Shown piece after piece: positions 27,098-35,195 of a stretch of DNA of 64,000 nt; position 1 is the first letter of the stretch; each line of letters begins with the position of its first letter. The stretch is taken from contig NZ_FQUQ01000002.1 in assembly GCF_900129215.1 (NCBI RefSeq), positions 868,001-932,000 of the forward strand. The letters run 5' to 3'. The position numbers were made by a program, and so were the translations under genes. The notes below the pieces were generated by a model, which was not told the origin of the DNA, did no database searches, and saw nothing but the letters and a program-made list of their open reading frames with translations. The stretch comes from Pedobacter caeni (lineage in GTDB: Bacteria > Bacteroidota > Bacteroidia > Sphingobacteriales > Sphingobacteriaceae).

Positions 27098-28289
27098 CCT
27101 GGATCTCCACAGAAGAGTTCATTGGCAGGGAGGAAGCGCCTACAGTAGCCCTGGTGTGCATTCCGCTCTCGCCAAGAATTTCTACCAATAGGTTGGAGGC
27201 TTCATTCATCAGCACTGCATGTTTGGTGTAGCCGGCAGCGGTATAAAAGAAGCCGGTGAGTTGTACGGCCTGTTTCACATTGTCGAGGTCTCCGCCTGCA
27301 GCTTGTTTGAGTACTGCAAGTACGTTTAACAAGGTCTGACGGGTAGCCAGCTTTGCCTGTTCCTCAGTCACCTCAGTGCCTACCATTCCCGGATGTTCCA
27401 CTTTTCCTGCTTTTAAGGCAATTTGATTGATGAATATCTGTTTGCCGGAAATCCTGAAAGGTTTGTAGTTTCCTACCGGGGCAGGTGCATCAGGAAGTAC
27501 GATGTTTAGTGCTTTTAATTTTGCTTCAATGCGACTGGTCTTTGGGCTTGCAGGCATCAGTGGAGTATTGGAAGGATTAACTTCTGTTTTTGTAAGCTGA
27601 TAGCCTTTTGCTGCTTTTGCCAGGGCATAACCTTGTAATGAGGCAATGTGCAATTCTCCTTTTGAAGGCCTGTTGCCGTCCGGGGCACCGGCCAGTGAAG
27701 ATGCGCCAAAAACCGTATTTCCCTGTGGAATAGATTTGTCGATTTCTGAAGTACCCATGATTCCAGGGGAAACAATTGTCATCCCATGTACCGCCAGCGT
27801 GTTCCAGAAAGACAATATTGCGCCTTCTCTGCCTGCGCCACTTCCGGCCGACATAAATACGGTTGCTGGTTTTCCTTCCAGTTTATGGGCAGTCCAGAGG
27901 CCAACAGACTGATCCAGAAAATAACGCATATCCGCAGACATGTTTCCGAAATGAACAGCAGAACCGAAAGCAATGCCATCGTATTCGGGTAATTCATTGA
28001 TCGTGGCATAGGGAATATTAGCGAAAGCCTGCTTTGCCTCATTTTCCAATGGTTTGATTCTCGGAACCTGTTTCAATACCGCCTTTGCTCCGGGTAATTT
28101 TTCTATCCCGGCAGCGATCTCTTTTGCCATTTTATAAGTTCCGCCGCTCTCTGTATTGAAAAGAACCAGAACCTTTATTTCTGAAGGTGGAGTTGTCATT
28201 TTGCTTTGTGCTTTTAATAATGAGCCACTAAACAGGGATAAGAATATTAAAATACCTGTTTTGATGCGCATTGAATTTACAGAATCCAT
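27078..28289 (-). CDS. Secreted WrbA-like flavodoxin fused to a RidA/YjgF domain
   Basis: A 403-residue fusion. An N-terminal signal peptide (residues about 7-28, GILIFLSLFSGSLLKAQ) would export it; an internal ATG at 28271 gives a shorter, equally good signal. Residues about 38-230 are WrbA/flavodoxin-like (VLVLFNTESGGTYKMAKEIAAGI phosphate loop, DGIAFGSAVHFGNMSADMRYFLD, SAGSGAGREGAILSFWNTL). Residues about 262-403 are YjgF/RidA-like (GKQIFINQIALKAGKV, with the RidA-type Arg in HTRATVGASSLPMNSSVEI). The AraC gene divergent at 28385 may regulate it. Fusion and export are unusual, since both domains normally act in the cytoplasm. Confidence 0.82.
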   Translation of the reverse strand: MDSVNSMRIKTGILIFLSLFSGSLLKAQSKMTTPPSEIKVLVLFNTESGGTYKMAKEIAAGIEKLPGAKAVLKQVPRIKPLENEAKQAFANIPYATINELPEYDGIAFGSAVHFGNMSADMRYFLDQSVGLWTAHKLEGKPATVFMSAGSGAGREGAILSFWNTLAVHGMTIVSPGIMGTSEIDKSIPQGNTVFGASSLAGAPDGNRPSKGELHIASLQGYALAKAAKGYQLTKTEVNPSNTPLMPASPKTSRIEAKLKALNIVLPDAPAPVGNYKPFRISGKQIFINQIALKAGKVEHPGMVGTEVTEEQAKLATRQTLLNVLAVLKQAAGGDLDNVKQAVQLTGFFYTAAGYTKHAVLMNEASNLLVEILGESGMHTRATVGASSLPMNSSVEIQAIFELE

Positions 28290-28384
28290 GTGATGATTGA
28301 TTTAAGATTTATAAGCACAAAGGTCCGGAAAAGCATCTGTCTTCAAATGTCTATATTTGCCAATAACATGTTAATATACGACAA

Positions 28385-29185
28385 ATGGAACGAGCAAGGT
28401 TTTGCCATTTAACGGTTGATGCGGTACAAAAGGAAGCTTACGTATGGCATGAGGCCGACTGGAAGTTTTCTGATGAATGGCATGCACACCACATGGGACA
28501 GTTGATTTTTGTAGAAAAGGGAGTGCAATACCTGCATACTGCCGAAAGGACCTATTTGCTGCCTACCCATCACTGTGCCTGGATTCCTCCCGGATTGGTA
28601 CACCGTACATCCAGTCCTGTAAAACAGGTCTATCTGCGTTGTATTTTTTTAAGTAAAACTGCAGATAACCCCTTTTTTCGGGATTTGAATATCTTCCATA
28701 CTTCTAAGGTGCTGAGAGAAATGATCCTGTTTACGGAGCAATGGTCGCGACTGGAAGAAGAAGATACATTGGAGCTGGATTTTCTGAAGGCCCTGATCGG
28801 GATTTTACCCCTGACCTTCAATTCGGCTTTGCCATTGGTGCTTCCGGTTCCTCAGGACCCCAGGATTGCCAGCATGATCGATTACCTGACCGAATGTGTG
28901 GAAACAGGAGGGGACATGGCCAATGAGCTTAAAATACCGGAAGTTGCTGCGCGTTTTAACCTTTCTGCCAGAACAATGGAACGCCTGTTTAAACAGGATA
29001 TCGGGATTACGGTAGCCGGGTATATCAAATTGTATAAAATCATCAAGGCAGTAGAGCTGCTTTCTGTATCTGGTGAGAATGTGAAGAGTGTAGCGATAAA
29101 AGTAGGATACGATAGTGTTTCTACCTTCAGCAATACCTTTTATAAGGTCTTGGGCCTCCGTCCTCAGGAAATGATGGTGCCCTAA
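28385..29185 (+). CDS. AraC family regulator with N-terminal cupin
   Basis: A 266-residue regulator. The N-terminal sensor is a cupin (WHAHHMGQLIFVEKGVQYL, then CAWIPPGLVHRTSS); the C-terminal double HTH occupies residues about 180-266 (VAARFNLSARTMERLFKQDIG, then AIKVGYDSVSTFSNTFYKVLGLRPQE). It is divergent from the WrbA-RidA fusion with 95 bp between starts, so it probably controls that gene. It ends in a strong bidirectional terminator. Confidence 0.88.
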   Translation: MERARFCHLTVDAVQKEAYVWHEADWKFSDEWHAHHMGQLIFVEKGVQYLHTAERTYLLPTHHCAWIPPGLVHRTSSPVKQVYLRCIFLSKTADNPFFRDLNIFHTSKVLREMILFTEQWSRLEEEDTLELDFLKALIGILPLTFNSALPLVLPVPQDPRIASMIDYLTECVETGGDMANELKIPEVAARFNLSARTMERLFKQDIGITVAGYIKLYKIIKAVELLSVSGENVKSVAIKVGYDSVSTFSNTFYKVLGLRPQEMMVP

Positions 29186-29189
29186 AAAG

Positions 29190-29226
29190 AAAGGTCAGCA
29201 GGAAATTACCTGTCGACCTTTTTACT
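29190..29226. terminator. Bidirectional intrinsic terminator between convergent genes
   Basis: Stem AAAGGTC (29190-29196) with GACCTTT (29215-29221), inner stem CAGG with CCTG, A-run on one side and T-run on the other. It serves both the AraC gene (plus) and the DUF983 gene (minus). Confidence 0.85.
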
Positions 29227-29242
29227 CCTGAGAGTTATTGAA

Positions 29243-29683
29243 TTATTGAACCGGTGTGGCTTGTTTATTTACTTTTGAAGGATCATAGTTTAATCCCGGT
29301 GATAACCAATATAACAGCACCATTCTGGAATACCGGTAATTGAATGGTGAGAATAGAAATACACCTACCAACAGGATACCTACATAATACCATAGGTTTT
29401 CATAAGTTAATGGCAATCCTAAAACATATGCTGCAACACTCATAGAGATCATTTCTGCAACATTCATTGCATAACTCACGAACATGGCTACATAAAAATA
29501 TCCGGGTTCGCGTTCAAATTTTAAATCGCAATGCGGACAACGTTCATTCATTTTTTGCACTTTAAAGCCATAGGTAGCTCCGGTGAAAACCTTACCTTCC
29601 CGGCATCTTGGGCATTTTGAATGTGTAATGCCATACCATTGAGAAACGTGTGGTGTATGATTTAATTGATCTGTGCTGCTCAT
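29243..29683 (-). CDS. DUF983 family membrane protein
   Basis: A 146-residue protein with the family's two CxxC-type zinc-ribbon pairs (SKCPRCREGKVF and ERCPHCDLKFE) followed by EPGYFYVAMFVSYA and two membrane segments (residues about 65-85 and 95-118). The function of DUF983 proteins is unknown. The gene lies 12 bp downstream of the AraC-like gene on the same strand. Confidence 0.85.
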   Translation of the reverse strand: MSSTDQLNHTPHVSQWYGITHSKCPRCREGKVFTGATYGFKVQKMNERCPHCDLKFEREPGYFYVAMFVSYAMNVAEMISMSVAAYVLGLPLTYENLWYYVGILLVGVFLFSPFNYRYSRMVLLYWLSPGLNYDPSKVNKQATPVQ

Positions 29684-29694
29684 ATCTGTGTGTT

Positions 29695-30564
29695 TTAATT
29701 GTCTTGTTTTCTGAATTTATCTGGTGTTGTTCCCACCTGTTTTTTAAAGAATTTGATGAAATAGGAGTGGTCACTAAAAGCGAGTTTCTCCGAAATTTCT
29801 GCGATTGAAAGTTCCATGTTGATCAACAGCCGCTTGGCTTCTAAAATTACCCGGTCCCGGATCAGTTGTCCTGCAGGGATACCCAACAGGTCGTTACATA
29901 GCGCATTTAAGTGGTTTGGAGTAATGTATAACAACTCCGCATATTGTTTAGGAAACCTCAATTCAATGAAATTGGTTTCAATTAATTTTTTAAAGCTTTT
30001 CAACAGGGTTTGGTTATAGGAATTGGTTTGCGTCTGTTGCTTTAAGCTCAGTCCTCTGGATACCTGAATAAAGATGTTTAACATCAAGATTCTGACCAGG
30101 TCTGCATCAAATGCCCTTGCTTCTTTTCCTTCATTGAGAATCTCTTCAAAGAGCGCCGCAACCTTTTCCCTGGCCTCATCAGGCAATACCAGTACCGCAT
30201 CTCCGGAATGTTCATCAAAGAAGCTGAAATTCTCCAGATACAGCGGGTTGTATAAAAAGGACTTGAAGTAATCCTCAGAAAAATTGATGATGTAACCATC
30301 TACTTCCGTGTCAAAGGACCAGCTGTGAACTTGCCCCGGAGTCATGAAGTAAATCAAACCAGGTATTACCGGATAGTTCTGGAAATCTATAGTCTGACTG
30401 CCACTGCCATTTGTAAAATAAACCAAATGGTAAAAAGAGTGGCGGTGTGCAGAATGCAGGTGTAGATACTGTCTGGAATAATGCCCAAACCTGCTGACAA
30501 GGATACCGGCATTTTTGTATTCCTCAAAAGTACTGATGTCGTAAACAGGGATATCATTTTTCAT
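29695..30564 (-). CDS. AraC family regulator (second)
   Basis: A 289-residue regulator. I chose the ATG at 30564 (MKNDIPVYDISTFEEYK), because the longer reading starts at TTG. The N-terminal cupin-like sensor includes HRHSFYHLVYFTNGSGSQTI; the C-terminal HTH pair sits at residues about 200-289 (YAELLYITPNHLNALCNDLLG, then AEISEKLAFSDHSYFIKFFKKQVGTTPDKFRK). It likely shares a transcript with the DUF983 gene. Its target is unknown. Confidence 0.86.
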   Translation of the reverse strand: MKNDIPVYDISTFEEYKNAGILVSRFGHYSRQYLHLHSAHRHSFYHLVYFTNGSGSQTIDFQNYPVIPGLIYFMTPGQVHSWSFDTEVDGYIINFSEDYFKSFLYNPLYLENFSFFDEHSGDAVLVLPDEAREKVAALFEEILNEGKEARAFDADLVRILMLNIFIQVSRGLSLKQQTQTNSYNQTLLKSFKKLIETNFIELRFPKQYAELLYITPNHLNALCNDLLGIPAGQLIRDRVILEAKRLLINMELSIAEISEKLAFSDHSYFIKFFKKQVGTTPDKFRKQDN

Positions 30565-30668
30565 ATACAAAGATACTGCTTAGTGCTGATTTCCAAGCGG
30601 TATTAATTCTCCATAAAATGGTACTTTTTACTGATTTGATTTTTGTTGCGCTTGTGGAAATAGTCAGA

Positions 30669-31115
30669 TTAGGCCTTTATCTCTTCCTTTTGTGGTGTTT
30701 TTAATTCTGCTGCCGTTTTTTTAAATACCCAGTACTTCTGTAAAACATAGTTAAAACCTAAAGAAACGATGATATCTACGATGATCCTGCTGATCTTATA
30801 ATCAAGGCGGAGCAGATTGCTGAAAAGATAGGTCCCGGAAGATTTGAGTGCGATACTTCCGGCCACCACAAAGATGAATTTTGCCAGCTGGAAGCCTACC
30901 GGTGAACTATTGGCCTGGTTGGCATTAAAAGTCCAGTACCGGTTGATGGAGAAGTTGACCACTGCGCCAATCACGCCACCAATGGCAATAGAAATGGTAT
31001 AATGGATGTGGAGTAGTTCTGTACAGGCAATCATGATCCCGTAATCGAGAATTCCGCCTAAAAAAGCTGAAACCTGTGCCTTCGCAAAAACATATACAGA
31101 TTTCATTTTACTCAT
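30669..31115 (-). CDS. GtrA family membrane protein
   Basis: A 148-residue protein with four membrane segments, matching GtrA (AQVSAFLGGILDYGIMIACTELL, VGVIGAVVNFSINRYWTF, and the C-terminal FNYVLQKYWVFK). GtrA-type proteins flip or scaffold lipid-linked sugars. The start overlaps the stop of the upstream CDP-alcohol transferase by one base, so the two are co-translated and probably functionally linked in envelope lipid or glycan synthesis. Confidence 0.85.
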   Translation of the reverse strand: MSKMKSVYVFAKAQVSAFLGGILDYGIMIACTELLHIHYTISIAIGGVIGAVVNFSINRYWTFNANQANSSPVGFQLAKFIFVVAGSIALKSSGTYLFSNLLRLDYKISRIIVDIIVSLGFNYVLQKYWVFKKTAAELKTPQKEEIKA

Positions 31116-31840
31116 TAAATGCCGTTTTTCTTTGCTTCCCGTTCTGCTTTATCTCTCATGTCACCAAGTTTTAACAATTTCCTGGTATCAATGAAATTAA
31201 TAATAAATAAGACAATACAGATTATTGCAGCAAAATATTCTATTAAATGTCCGAAGAAGACTTCCAGAATGATGATCACCGCCAGGATAATTCTGATCTC
31301 TGTGGGGCCCACAAGCCCTGCATCAATGCTGTAAATGTCGGTGATTTTATAACGGAGCTGTGAAATGATCATCGCCCATCCATAAAGGACCACAAAAACA
31401 AAGGCAATGAGTTCATATTCATTTCTCGCATAAACGAGGTACCCTAAGCCAATCAGAACGGTACTGACCCAGTCCATAATGATGTCTAAAGAGAAACCAT
31501 ACCATTTGCGGGGGATATTTCTGTAATAAGCGATCCTGCCGTCCAGTGAATCTCCAAACCAGTTAATGGCCAGGCCAAGGACACCAAGTAATAAATATTC
31601 CCTGCTGACATAAGTGGCAAGGATAAAGCCGGTAAGGACAAGTAAGGAGCCTGCAGTCCCGATAAAGGTGAGCATATCGGAGGTGATAAAGGCAGGAATA
31701 CGTTTTACGAGATAGGAGATGGTGCTTTGTTCTACACCACTTAAAATATTAGTTCGCTTTCTATCCTGGAATATTCTTTTTAAAATACTGTTGTCGCCGG
31801 TTGCCGGACGCACTTCTTCTCTCAATTTGTTTTCTTCCAT
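31115..31840 (-). CDS. CDP-alcohol phosphatidyltransferase family protein
   Basis: A 241-residue membrane enzyme with six predicted TM segments. The catalytic motif reads DSLDGRIAYYRNIPRKWYGFSLDIIMD: the four Asp and the GxxxD spacing are kept, but the usual AR is AY and the stretch before the second Gly is one residue longer than the canonical DGxxAR-x8-GxxxDxxxD. The enzyme would transfer a phospho-alcohol from a CDP-linked donor at the inner membrane. The substrate is unknown. The paired GtrA gene suggests glycolipid or inositol-type lipid work. Confidence 0.8.
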   Translation of the reverse strand: MEENKLREEVRPATGDNSILKRIFQDRKRTNILSGVEQSTISYLVKRIPAFITSDMLTFIGTAGSLLVLTGFILATYVSREYLLLGVLGLAINWFGDSLDGRIAYYRNIPRKWYGFSLDIIMDWVSTVLIGLGYLVYARNEYELIAFVFVVLYGWAMIISQLRYKITDIYSIDAGLVGPTEIRIILAVIIILEVFFGHLIEYFAAIICIVLFIINFIDTRKLLKLGDMRDKAEREAKKNGI

Positions 31841-32009
31841 TCAGGCTGTGTATGATATTCTTTTAGAATATCCCGCAAAAATATGTAAATGAATCCTGAC
31901 TTTAAGGAAAAAAAAGTTAAATGTTAGGTAGATGTAGCATTTGGATGACTGAAATTCTTTGATTTATAATATTTTTTCAAAAAGTCTATGAAATTAGTAG
32001 TCTTTATCA

Positions 32010-32017
32010 TATCTTTG
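32010..32017 (+). promoter_or_regulatory. -7 box upstream of the SAM riboswitch
   Basis: TATCTTTG, a perfect match to TAnnTTTG, lies 29 bp before the riboswitch P1 stem, which is about the spacing expected for a transcript that starts near 32022. Confidence 0.5.
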
Positions 32018-32045
32018 CTGACAGTAACTGTTCTTACATTTATTT

Positions 32046-32147
32046 ACTTATCCAGAAAGACTGAGGGAAAGGCCCTGTGATGTCTTAGCAACCTGTTGAA
32101 TAATAAGGTGCTAATTCCTGTCCGCTATAAATGCGGAAGAGATAAGT
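32046..32147 (+). promoter_or_regulatory. SAM-I (S-box) riboswitch
   Basis: All consensus blocks are present in order: P1 strand CTTATC (32047-32052) pairing with GATAAG (32141-32146), the kink-turn side AGAAAGACTGAGGGA, GGCCC, GATG, AGCAACCT, then GGTGCTAATTCC and a final hairpin (TCCGC...GCGGA). It lies 100 bp before the cysteine desulfurase start. A hairpin GAAACC-N8-GGTTTC (32153-32172) follows and could be part of the expression platform, but its U-tract is weak. SAM would switch the gene off. Confidence 0.92.
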
Positions 32148-32247
32148 TGTTTGAAACCCATGCTTGCGGTTTCTCTTTGACTCATCCATTGCCTTATTTC
32201 TCGAAACTGATTAAGTAGATTTTTATTAATCTATTAAACCCATTAAA

Positions 32248-33411
32248 ATGAGAATTTATCTAGACAACGCTGCAACAACACCATTAAACAGAGAAGTATT
32301 TTTGGCTATGGAGCCTTACTTATTTGAAAACTTCGGAAATCCTTCTTCTTCTCATTTCCATGGGAGGGAAGCAAGGGTAGCCATTGAGCAATCCAGAGGA
32401 ATCATTGCAGATCTGTTAAATGCGGCGCCGGGAAATATTGTTTTTACTTCCGGAGGCTCTGAAGCCGACAATACAGCGATCCTTTCGGCTATCCGTGCGA
32501 ATGGTATCCGCCTGGCCATTACCAGCCCATTTGAGCACCATGCCGTACTCCATACCTTGAGGGCTTTGGAAAAGAACGGAGAAATCCGGATTGTTTATTT
32601 GAAACACGATCAAAGTGGAAATCTTTCTCTGACTCATCTGGAAGAGCTTCTTGCCACTAATGAGCGTGTTTTTGTTTCCTTAATGCATGGGAACAATGAG
32701 ATCGGTAACCTGAATGATATTGAATCCATTGCTGCGGTCTGTAGCAAGTACCGGGCTGTTTTTCATTCAGATACCGTTCAATCGATGGGACAGTACCGGT
32801 ACGATACCCAATCTTTAAATGTTGATTTTCTGGTCGGTTCTGCACATAAATTTCATGGACCAAAAGGAGTAGGCTTCCTGTACCGGAATACTGCATTGGA
32901 ATTGCTGCCATTGATCAATGGTGGTGCCCAGGAATATAAACAAAGGGCAGGGACAGAAAACGTCACCGGAATTGTGGGTCTGGCTAAGGCTCTGGAAATT
33001 GCCTACAGAAACCAGTCTGCTCATCAGAAACATCTGATTAAACTAAAGGAAAGAATGATTTTCAAGCTGAGGGATAAAATTTCCGGGATTTCATTTAACG
33101 GGAATTCTGCACAAAATCAGGGAACATTGAATAGTGTTTTGAGTGTATCTCTGCCCGACCTTAAAAGTGGTATCAGTCCATTACATTATCTCGATCAGCA
33201 TCAGATCTCGGCATCAGGAGGGAGTGCCTGCAACAGCCATTCGGGTTCAGGGTCGCATGTGCTTTCAGCATTGGGTTATGATTTTAGGAGACCGACACTC
33301 CGTTTTTCTTTCAGTCGTTACAATACCGAAGAGGAAATTGATTATGCTGTTGAAAAGCTGGCCAGCTTATATGTTAAAGAATCATTGCTGGAAATCAGCG
33401 AAGCTTATTAA
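32248..33411 (+). CDS. Cysteine desulfurase (IscS/NifS family)
   Basis: A 387-residue PLP enzyme. N-terminal YLDNAATTPLNREV is the family start; PLP Lys201 sits in LVGSAHKFHGPKG; the catalytic Cys328 is in SGGSACNSHSG. It removes sulfur from cysteine as a persulfide for Fe-S cluster or thio-cofactor synthesis. The C-terminal part lacks the extended IscS tail, so it is closer to the short NifS-like group. SAM-I riboswitch control ties it to methionine/SAM status rather than to Fe-S need, which suggests a role in sulfur amino-acid recycling. It stands alone before a convergent gene. Confidence 0.9.
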   Translation: MRIYLDNAATTPLNREVFLAMEPYLFENFGNPSSSHFHGREARVAIEQSRGIIADLLNAAPGNIVFTSGGSEADNTAILSAIRANGIRLAITSPFEHHAVLHTLRALEKNGEIRIVYLKHDQSGNLSLTHLEELLATNERVFVSLMHGNNEIGNLNDIESIAAVCSKYRAVFHSDTVQSMGQYRYDTQSLNVDFLVGSAHKFHGPKGVGFLYRNTALELLPLINGGAQEYKQRAGTENVTGIVGLAKALEIAYRNQSAHQKHLIKLKERMIFKLRDKISGISFNGNSAQNQGTLNSVLSVSLPDLKSGISPLHYLDQHQISASGGSACNSHSGSGSHVLSALGYDFRRPTLRFSFSRYNTEEEIDYAVEKLASLYVKESLLEISEAY

Positions 33412-33520
33412 AGCTGCAATCAGCAGGGCTTATTGAAACTTAAATCAGCAGGGTATATTAAAGTCAGTACAGCCTGTTGAATTCATAGAAGGACCAGTCA
33501 CCTTAAAAGGAAAATGAAAA

Positions 33521-33546
33521 GCCCGGATAATTCTGATCATCCGGGC
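33521..33546 (-). terminator. Intrinsic terminator of the metallophosphoesterase gene
   Basis: Stem GCCCGGAT (33521-33528) with ATCCGGGC (33539-33546). On the minus strand it is followed by TTTTCATTTT. The plus-strand side has only a weak T tract, so it mainly serves the minus-strand gene. Confidence 0.75.
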
Positions 33547-33556
33547 CCATCATCAA

Positions 33557-34744
33557 TTATCTTGATTTTTTTAACTCGATGACCGTGATTTCCGGCCAGA
33601 TGCCAACCCTTCCGGAGAAGCCAAGGAAACCGAATCCCCTATTGATGTTCAGGTATCTGCCGTTTTCGCTGGTGATGCCTGCCCAATGTGCATATCTATA
33701 CTTAACCGGGCTCCATTTGATCCCAAAGGCCTCCATTCCAAACTGCATCCCGTGGGTATGGCCGGATAAGGTCAGCTGAATTTTAGAAGGCCATTTTTTT
33801 ACTTCCGAATCCCAGTGGGTGGGGTCATGGGAAAGCAGAACTTTAAAGCTTTGAGGATCAACATTGTTCAGTGCTTTTTTAAGGTCGCCACGTTCTCCAA
33901 ATCCAATACCCCAGTTTTCAACACCGGCAAGGATGATCTTTTGGCCATCCTTTTCCAGCTCAACATGTTCGTCCAGTAAAAGACGGTATCCCATTTCTCC
34001 GTGATGTCTTTTTAAGTCCTGTAAATTGGCTTGTTTAACGGTTTCATTTTCCCATTTTACATAGTCTCCATAATCGTGGTTTCCAAGAATAGAAAACTGG
34101 CCGTAGGGGGCTTTTACCTGCGAGAAATGTCCCATCCAGGGAACGATCTCTTCTGCTTTATTGTTGACCAGATCGCCGGTAAATACAAAAACATCTGAGT
34201 TTTGGGCTTTAATCAGGTCTATCCCTTTTTGTACCGCTTTAGCATTCTTGAAGCTGCCGGAATGTACATCAGAGATCTGGGTGATGGTAAAGCCATCAAA
34301 ATTATCAGGAAGATCATCGAAGTATAATGTATGCTTAATCACACGATAAGCATATTTACCCCTGATGATGCCATATAAGAAAATCAGCACCGTAATTCCA
34401 AAGAGGACCAGGCCAAACTCTACCCAGTAAACATTTCTAGCCCCTCCGGTGATGAGGCGGTAACCATCACCAAGAAATAAAACGATGATGAAAACCAGCT
34501 CACTGGCCAGCAAAACAAGGAAAGTATGGGTGGTGATTTTAAAGAAGATGTCCATCCCATTGTCCCGCATCCTTTGGATAGAATAGGCCAGGGAAACGGT
34601 AATGAAAATAATGAAAGCCCAGAAAACCGGGCTAAGCCAGGTGCTGACAGTTAAAGTCTGGATTCCGGAGAGCACGTACCAGTTTAATAAAAATACAAAT
34701 GCTGCGATAACAGCAAAAGGTAAAAGATTGATTTTTCTCTTCAT
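33557..34744 (-). CDS. Membrane-anchored metallophosphoesterase (YaeI-like)
   Basis: A 395-residue protein. I chose the ATG at 34744 because the longer reading starts with TTG. Four membrane segments fill residues 1-125. The calcineurin-like catalytic domain follows with TQISDVHSGSF, FTGDLVNN, LGNHDYGDY, LLSHDP and LSGHTHGMQFG, which supply the usual two-metal site (D, H, D, N, H, H, H). It probably acts at the cytoplasmic or periplasmic face on a lipid-linked or nucleotide phosphate. YaeI-type enzymes can act in lipid A precursor turnover, but the substrate here is unknown. Confidence 0.88.
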   Translation of the reverse strand: MKRKINLLPFAVIAAFVFLLNWYVLSGIQTLTVSTWLSPVFWAFIIFITVSLAYSIQRMRDNGMDIFFKITTHTFLVLLASELVFIIVLFLGDGYRLITGGARNVYWVEFGLVLFGITVLIFLYGIIRGKYAYRVIKHTLYFDDLPDNFDGFTITQISDVHSGSFKNAKAVQKGIDLIKAQNSDVFVFTGDLVNNKAEEIVPWMGHFSQVKAPYGQFSILGNHDYGDYVKWENETVKQANLQDLKRHHGEMGYRLLLDEHVELEKDGQKIILAGVENWGIGFGERGDLKKALNNVDPQSFKVLLSHDPTHWDSEVKKWPSKIQLTLSGHTHGMQFGMEAFGIKWSPVKYRYAHWAGITSENGRYLNINRGFGFLGFSGRVGIWPEITVIELKKSR

Positions 34745-35036
34745 AGCTATTTTAAACAAAATAAAAGTACTGTATCAGTCTTGATTTCAGGCGTATCAAA
34801 ACCAATTTGACATTGTTAAGATGATTGCGGTAATGAATTTATCCCGCTGTTGATCTTTAAATTGATGTCTGACCTGCAATAACTCAGCTTCAACGAGGCT
34901 TAAGTTGGTGCCAATCAGGAGCTAATAAGTAAAAAACAAGGTTTTTTGTTTGCCTGGTTTAGAAATTAAATCACTGTAATACAGTTTATTGCATATTTTT
35001 TACAAAAGCAATGTACTACTAAACCTATATACTTTA

Positions 35037-35044
35037 TATATTTG
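35037..35044 (+). promoter_or_regulatory. -7 box of the sulfate assimilation operon
   Basis: TATATTTG is a perfect TAnnTTTG match, ending 4 bp before the ATG of the leader ORF. Transcription from it would start at or next to that ATG, so the leader peptide may be translated from a leaderless 5' end. No clear -33 box is seen. The rest of the 436-bp gap upstream (34745-35036) contains no gene, repeat or structure I recognise. Confidence 0.55.
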
Positions 35045-35048
35045 CTGT

Positions 35049-35105
35049 ATGAACCAAACAATTTACAACGGAAATCTGATGTTTACCCACTGCATGTGTA
35101 GGTAG
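35049..35105 (+). CDS. Putative cysteine-sensing leader peptide (18 residues)
   Basis: Short ORF MNQTIYNGNLMFTHCMCR followed by TAG at 35103. Two Cys codons (35091 and 35097) flank a Met codon, four codons before the stop. Cys and Met are the end products of the operon downstream. The stop is 8 nt before an antiterminator candidate and 32 nt before a strong terminator. This is the layout of a ribosome-mediated attenuator. Similar Cys-rich leader peptides regulate sulfur genes in actinobacteria; I know of no described one in this group. Not confirmed by any expression data. Confidence 0.65.
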   Translation: MNQTIYNGNLMFTHCMCR

Positions 35106-35112
35106 TGATTTC

Positions 35113-35176
35113 GGCTGTAGAGAATAAAAAATATTTAAAAGCTTCTTCAGTCTCCCAGACAGAAGGAGCTTTTTTC
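35113..35176 (+). promoter_or_regulatory. Attenuator: competing antiterminator and terminator stems
   Basis: The terminator pairs AAAAGCTTCTTC (35137-35148) with GAAGGAGCTTTT (35163-35174), 12 bp with one G-T, plus an inner GTCT/AGAC stem, then a T run. It ends 20 bp before the sulfite reductase ATG, so it would block the whole operon. An alternative stem pairs GGCTGTAGAG (35113-35122) with TTCTTCAGTC (35143-35152): nine of ten positions pair, including two G-T, and it uses the same bases as the terminator. A ribosome stalled on the Cys codons leaves 35113 onward free. One at the stop codon would cover it. Confidence 0.65.
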
Positions 35177-35195
35177 AAATAAGACCAAACGTACT

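Noticed and set aside
31988..32080. Short ORF (30 codons, MKLVVFIISLLTVTV...) upstream of the desulfurase
   Set aside because: It overlaps the SAM-I riboswitch aptamer and its -7 box, so the sequence is fully explained by RNA structure and the hydrophobic peptide is probably chance.
34760..35036. A second riboswitch upstream of the sulfate operon
   Set aside because: I looked for SAM-I, SAM-II and cobalamin-type consensus blocks and found none that fit.
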